From assembly GCA_000508965.1 (NCBI GenBank), contig BAHV02000001.1, positions 248,001-312,000 on the forward strand: DNA of 64,000 bases, written 5' to 3'. The translations under genes and the position numbers were made by a program. The notes beneath the pieces were generated by a model. The model did no database searches. It was not told where the DNA came from and saw nothing but the letters and a program-made list of their open reading frames with translations. The stretch is from Dielma sp000508965 (GTDB lineage Bacteria > Bacillota_I > Bacilli_A > Erysipelotrichales > Erysipelotrichaceae). Position 1 is the first letter of the stretch, and each line of letters begins with the position of its first letter. Of the stretch, positions 62,301 through 64,000 are shown piece after piece.

Positions 62301-64000
62301 CAGCCATGTTTCCAGAATCAAAATAACTTACTCCCGCTATATCAGATCTCATATCAAGATAACCCTTATATTGGAAGTTACTGTATGGGCTGCCATCATA
62401 ACAGCCAAATATATGATTAATTCGATAAACAAAATATGTCTTGATACTCGATGTCACATTATTTTTTATATAATTATTCATTATGCTGATTTTACCTGAT
62501 CGTGCATAAACATCTACTCCGATGATCGTTCCTAAAACTGCTCCATAGCGTAATGAATATGCATATTCGCCTGTAAAATTGCCGCTAACTTCAACAGCGT
62601 TATTTTCAATTTGAAGAATAATCGGCATCCTCGTATATCCAATAATACCGCCTATATTCTGTTCTACTTGGTCACCATTGCTTAACCCTGTATTATAATC
62701 TTTAAATGATAAAATCACCCTATTATTTCTGATTACACTGTTTGAATTGACAGCACTGCCAATCAGACCGCCTATTCTGAACACATTGCTGATATTCGCA
62801 AGTGACAAATCTACATAACATTGATTTATTTCTATTGAAGCAGTACCATTTTCATCCATTTCTGATATCATGCCGCCAATATTATTGGGCGTTTCCAGAT
62901 CGTCTGCTGCCTGTGAAATATTGCATAGATATCCAATCATATTGACATTTCTTATCCTTGTGTTTCCTGAAGCATAATAAGCTATAAAACCTCCAGCTGC
63001 ATCATCAAGGACAGCATCTGTCAGACTTAAATTATAAATGTAAGCATCACTAATATGACCAAACAAACCGCCTAGCTTCTGTCTGTCGTTATTCAATAGA
63101 TTTAGAATTTTATGTCCGGAACCATTAAGTGAACCTTGGAAAGAATACTGTTTATTACCAATCGGTGTCCAAGGGATTGACCCTAGATCAAGGTCATTAT
63201 CTATGTATATCGTATAACCTTTAAAACCATCATAATTACCCAGATTGGTTTGTTCTCCGATCCATGCCAGCTGTGCTCCGTTTTGGATATGGATAACACG
63301 ACCTTCAATATTTGGTTTTTCTATAGAGCCATCCCATGCGGGTGTTTTATCCTTGATTGTAATGATAAGTTTATTAGAAATCACGGTTCCATCTGATGAC
63401 TCTGCCCAAACTGTAACTTTACCACTTTGTCCTTTAGACTTAAATAAACCATCACTTATCTGCGCTAAAGTATTATTCGAAACTTTCCAGACTATTTCAG
63501 ATAGATCAGCATTCTCCGGTGTCGCTGTCAGAGTGATCTGCATGCTCGCATTGACTTCTATATTATTCTTAGCTGTGATCGTTAATATTTCCGGTTTAGG
63601 TTTTTCTGCACCTACCATTATGACACAATTCGACCAATCCTTTTGGGTAAAGCCATCACCGATTGGTTTCATCGTTATTATCGCCATTGTATTCACCGGT
63701 GCGTTGGAAGCCACCTTCACAAGCCCTTCATTATTAACACTCACATAGGAACTATTTGAAATAAAGGATACTGCAATATCAGGCGCACCGAATGGTTCTA
63801 TGACTTTTTCCAGCTGTAAAGATTCACCTGGAAGCAGCATTTTGAAAGTTGGAGATACTGAAATTTTAACTTTATCTTCTGTTATAAACTGCGGAGCTAT
63901 AGTTTCAGAACTATACCATTTATTCAAACTATCATTAATATTTGATAACGACTTTATATTTTCATTCAAAATAGAAGCTAAAGATTCTGGATTAGAAGAT
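53395..64000 (-). CDS. Giant Ig-repeat surface protein with C-terminal half dockerin (N terminus outside the window)
   Basis: More than 3530 codons, open at the window edge; the frame continues above the TTG at 63969, and no signal peptide is visible, so the start lies beyond 64000. Order, by my reading and counted from that TTG: two Ig-like modules (about 1-205); a beta-helix/GLUG-type region (about 215-620, LGGLFGHISDAYIYNLSLTD, IGGLIGSAVN); about twenty bacterial Ig-like (Big_2) modules (about 630-2520, e.g. VTWHSSDDKIASITQEGVI); about ten cadherin-like/DUF5018-type modules (about 2520-3490); and a single dockerin-type calcium loop NGDMNSDGVLTSADVILL at the very end. No LPxTG or wall-binding repeats. 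Likely an adhesin or carbohydrate-binding fibre exported by Sec and held through its C terminus. Confidence 0.85.
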   Translation of the reverse strand, partial: SSNPESLASILNENIKSLSNINDSLNKWYSSETIAPQFITEDKVKISVSPTFKMLLPGESLQLEKVIEPFGAPDIAVSFISNSSYVSVNNEGLVKVASNAPVNTMAIITMKPIGDGFTQKDWSNCVIMVGAEKPKPEILTITAKNNIEVNASMQITLTATPENADLSEIVWKVSNNTLAQISDGLFKSKGQSGKVTVWAESSDGTVISNKLIITIKDKTPAWDGSIEKPNIEGRVIHIQNGAQLAWIGEQTNLGNYDGFKGYTIYIDNDLDLGSIPWTPIGNKQYSFQGSLNGSGHKILNLLNNDRQKLGGLFGHISDAYIYNLSLTDAVLDDAAGGFIAYYASGNTRIRNVNMIGYLCNISQAADDLETPNNIGGMISEMDENGTASIEINQCYVDLSLANISNVFRIGGLIGSAVNSNSVIRNNRVILSFKDYNTGLSNGDQVEQNIGGIIGYTRMPIILQIENNAVEVSGNFTGEYAYSLRYGAVLGTIIGVDVYARSGKISIMNNYIKNNVTSSIKTYFVYRINHIFGCYDGSPYSNFQYKGYLDMRSDIAGVSYFDSGNMAVGGCTDPIKIVNENTVKVTSMLADAPASDPNALVNKLNQWVNNENKQESENYRSWAVIDGKLTFGEASSIQLSVNELSMAVNDSYTLKAIVTPNSANQTVTWHSSDDKIASITQEGVIQALLPGKVTITATTLSGLSDTCTVTIGAMPTSVSIHFTDGRSDSKIQANTETSLHANVLPENAVNKHISWSSDDDSIISIKKNEADEDAVIIGHKAGKTTIHAMTENGIRASMDIEVAVPINKLAITGNGAIDEFHPMQKYEPIFNEDATEKEVIWKVYYYPDGNAPDPDEELSEENRTYCLTEHEDGSVTLNLQQNGNGYLNQGSYLLTVTSKADESISARHIIVITSKMIDKITIKRPIDDTIPKIYFKELFDLNVKIEPEGVEEKDAAISYTLDNEHFEIVTKEDGSYAIKVLDSASFGETVTVTATSALASNDEVQDSLTLMVGWSALTDLTIMRADGGAIETEIPKGLDIRLKAVPIPAAATNPTVSWKVENIGEDAGNADPVASIDEEIGILTPIRSGTVRVTATSKENAAITKSVDFTVIEKDPEVITVREGTDIFVTKTLNALQLNVDFSPSDTTNRKLIYSVIENPKGIAAIDSDGMITFNKDGENGNIIGQMKIRITPEGDCAPLDVSVTVIESQVYAKAITDIIAEDETLHAGDQIRLTPIYTIESDAELSDSITLLPNQFTWRIIKAESEGVIIEDTESLASIASIDNGMLTVYKEAVITIEVSAMNKEGLVISYQKELTAEKAVPKAVLFNVTDLTLYKGSKMAVKAIVKPDVVPSQKVRWTSNDPSLVHFEDAMGNRIEEGSEAEGMLYIVADGKAGSEIILTAEAADSAGISSQIKTVILSSTASGVKINPASSEDKPITLRTEGEKLQLSATVLSENGDLEATDQSVVWVSSDDTVAAVDQYGMVTPLKSGHVVITATSNAGGYQASSYIEVKPADLSELRLSETEMIMLKGKEKTLTVSANSGSEINEFEWSVSDPQILELIPVEGRRDIVNIKALKAGSASVYVKAKDQTAVCNIQVTLDTVLTESIRLYGPEEKPEVGQVFLVNADISPDTASSKTLLWESMDDAVEVVEGYEIGTVGMFRVIKEANSVLIKATANDDSGISKTLRVDTAGVSATGLTLSEQLIEIGSNDSQGIVIEAYFTPENVKNKTIRWSSENIDLITLSPNGTSVRIRPIAGLTVTGSQIAKVTATSADGRLSADCYILIKEIKAKGIQIMRSKIDVIAGSETELPVTILPENASEAELIWESDNPNAAYVQKIDGSYKIVSVGEGSTNVRARLKDNNAIVSNDCIITVSPAPQLESIKIIGNCYLRMGESQVKYTLLSNPYDLPINSEEIIWSITEGLNTVVSIDENGLVSTIAAGTAVLTAAVGDINASLTIHVAAADQEIVHPVISAEITDLPVNNQMIVGSMHLLKAVLNAESGEPDNQNVMWISSDPNILSIDEQSGLMIAKQEGVAEITLVTSGMTAETDGIELPITAQTTIEVINDSSIISNLSITPSEADLPYLSVADLKAVYEGEATLSEVTWTSSDSTIAEVVPSADNPMRATLHVKEKSGDVTIMLSVNGHTAFSVIHVSAEAQIPVTSIEVPILQDQSVITLYQGVSLQLDAAVNESATNKKLTYLSNNEHVTVSEEGLISAVSPGISAIVIKPEDTDSIVIKTILVLVEEDPILTIDKLDVSAAAGGSLTLKGILTPTNSNADFVWTLSEGAEAMLTELPQTNGETLTLNIKEGLENYTDFTCTLTVAAGGKVFTASSTVHPLAASSITSVEMRGADDQLISVPLILSVGTDHELKALVTAAEGADSSVKWVSSNPSIVSITEGEGNTAVIHGDSAGTAVISAFSSADASKAAVLTVRVNGSETEILSISISVDKPTLEIGKTTTASVSVDPDTESQRVMFTSSSPEVASVDQSGVITGLKTGRASIIVTSLLDPSKSDSVLVKVVEPTPIPVGFEAFTLKTIDGSQGYDKAVIDPINKTVTITVPLLTNRERLIADFKLDQADAYAKVGNEIQVSNVTENNYSSPLTYTLMDAKGNKTEYSITVEYESISGEDAAITAFAFKQDNNSTLKQDYTGVINNTEIVVMMDKDEELSNLVASFTTKDALSVNAMNKEQISGESVNSYTGGLVYSLFGTNKKTVNYTVKIDQGPVLKTIALSQAETAVQGMIKNNTVTFVLNEKHCFDFTQPILADFETKSQSEVKMEGLQFKKDEAASSRVKDVYKASVRLSDDRGEAAAETYVFIIEIHKEERFADMKTFKVSKDALGNEAFGTVTMDKGYIFIDVAYDMKLDNVYVHTESEPTDAEIVMSVEANEDGSYDLTQPLSITVQAEGFTPTVYSVIVRRAAAPSEQTALTQFILKANEISYLPTKYGNIWIYSLPYETDLTQIQIEAAADDQSLIELDGEAYSADKVYDLSGKDEITVTVSKDGLLPSTTIIRIQKSTVPSNQAVISSFELKKEDVVISKKSLISNDLILVTVPFGTDLSSVDYGFISEIEGLNLKVNGQAEGTENHDFSNTPLTLTACAAGYADKEYRLIINVESGSAKITKVQIGDVEAIPDDSNTIHFELPRGTDLKSVVPSFTLSDSKAKVLINQVEYVSGTAIDLSREVTVVVEIDGIKEVYMMSAAIHYGPVFTGKIRISQKITTETGTETVILTASPDNENGTVVFEAEAGLFDLTKPFTISYTTADGSTLYEGENEVVSESAITLSAEEKNFTLKSESEESIYTMKIVEKAFTGIDITKFDLIDVPNAGTISGRIDHERRRIYLDVLVDYTEDFTAMTLDIEAAADMILLNGRVVNGPITLNLTNTMTATFMKDGEAYTYEVITSSVVEGPYVTSFEILDTKEGTLTGVIDNKNKVISVETPMSISTSQLGFVEVNIQSASMTNESSIEITGDYYDGYMMLDTLTSNIILVQDGIEVKYTINIVRPFINGDMNSDGVLTSADVILLSSMIN

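Noticed and set aside
63245..63748. Plus-strand frame of 167 codons opposite the giant gene
   Set aside because: Shadow of the repeat-rich surface gene, one of many such frames there.
63967..63969. TTG as the start of the giant surface protein
   Set aside because: The frame stays open to the window edge above it, there is no ribosome site and no signal peptide after it; the true start lies beyond 64000.

Overview
The window reads as chromosomal DNA of a low-to-moderate-GC Firmicute. The gene order RNase M5 - rsmA - ispE - glmU-like, a solitary spoVAF, several PTS operons, choline-binding-type wall repeats and very large Ig-repeat surface proteins fit a spore-forming gut bacterium of the Erysipelotrichia type; this placement is an inference from gene content. 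No rRNA, tRNA, CRISPR array, insertion sequence or prophage was seen.

Layout. 1-2.9 kb (minus strand): housekeeping run rnmV, rsmA, ispE and the start of a glmU-like gene whose uridylyltransferase domain is badly degenerate. 2.9-8.3 kb: beta-glucoside PTS cluster (PRD regulator, EIIBC, GH1, YczE-type membrane protein). 8.3-17.3 kb: 3D-domain lipoprotein, Nudix, DUF5662, inositol-phosphatase family, then mnmE-tatD and spoVAF, a CcdA-thioredoxin fusion and a lipoprotein. 17.3-25.0 kb: cellobiose-type PTS cluster (YczE, EIIB, EIIC, EIIA, GH1, HAD, YitT) facing a LicR-type activator; three promoters here share the same operator and spacing. 25.0-25.4 kb: a small pseudogene between two related terminators. 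25.4-32.5 kb: aspartate-to-threonine pathway in two divergent operons (thrC-thrB-ACT-HAD and hom-lysC-asd) with overlapping promoters. 33.3-37.4 kb: mannose-family PTS operon with a BtpA/SgcQ protein and a divergent GntR/UTRA regulator. 37.5-44.4 kb: small accessory genes, rluF, DUF1848, tyrosine phosphatase and an NAD synthetase-Nudix fusion. 44.4-49.5 kb: serine recombinase and a DHHW-AlgI-DHHW acyltransferase operon, followed by a probable structured small RNA. 49.5-64 kb (minus strand): two surface genes in tandem, a giant Ig-repeat protein ending in half a dockerin and a choline-binding-type protein with a cohesin-like N-terminal domain.

How it works together. Three PTS clusters import and phosphorylate sugars; two supply 6-phospho-beta-glycosidases. 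The amino-acid block makes threonine from aspartate. The final 20 kb is devoted to the envelope: acylation of a surface polymer and a wall-attached giant protein. The most unusual items are the possible cohesin/dockerin pair, the GH1 with Gln in place of the acid/base Glu, the degenerate GlmU, the NadE-Nudix fusion, the three-fold activator-promoter module and the hairpin-rich RNA candidate near 49.4 kb.
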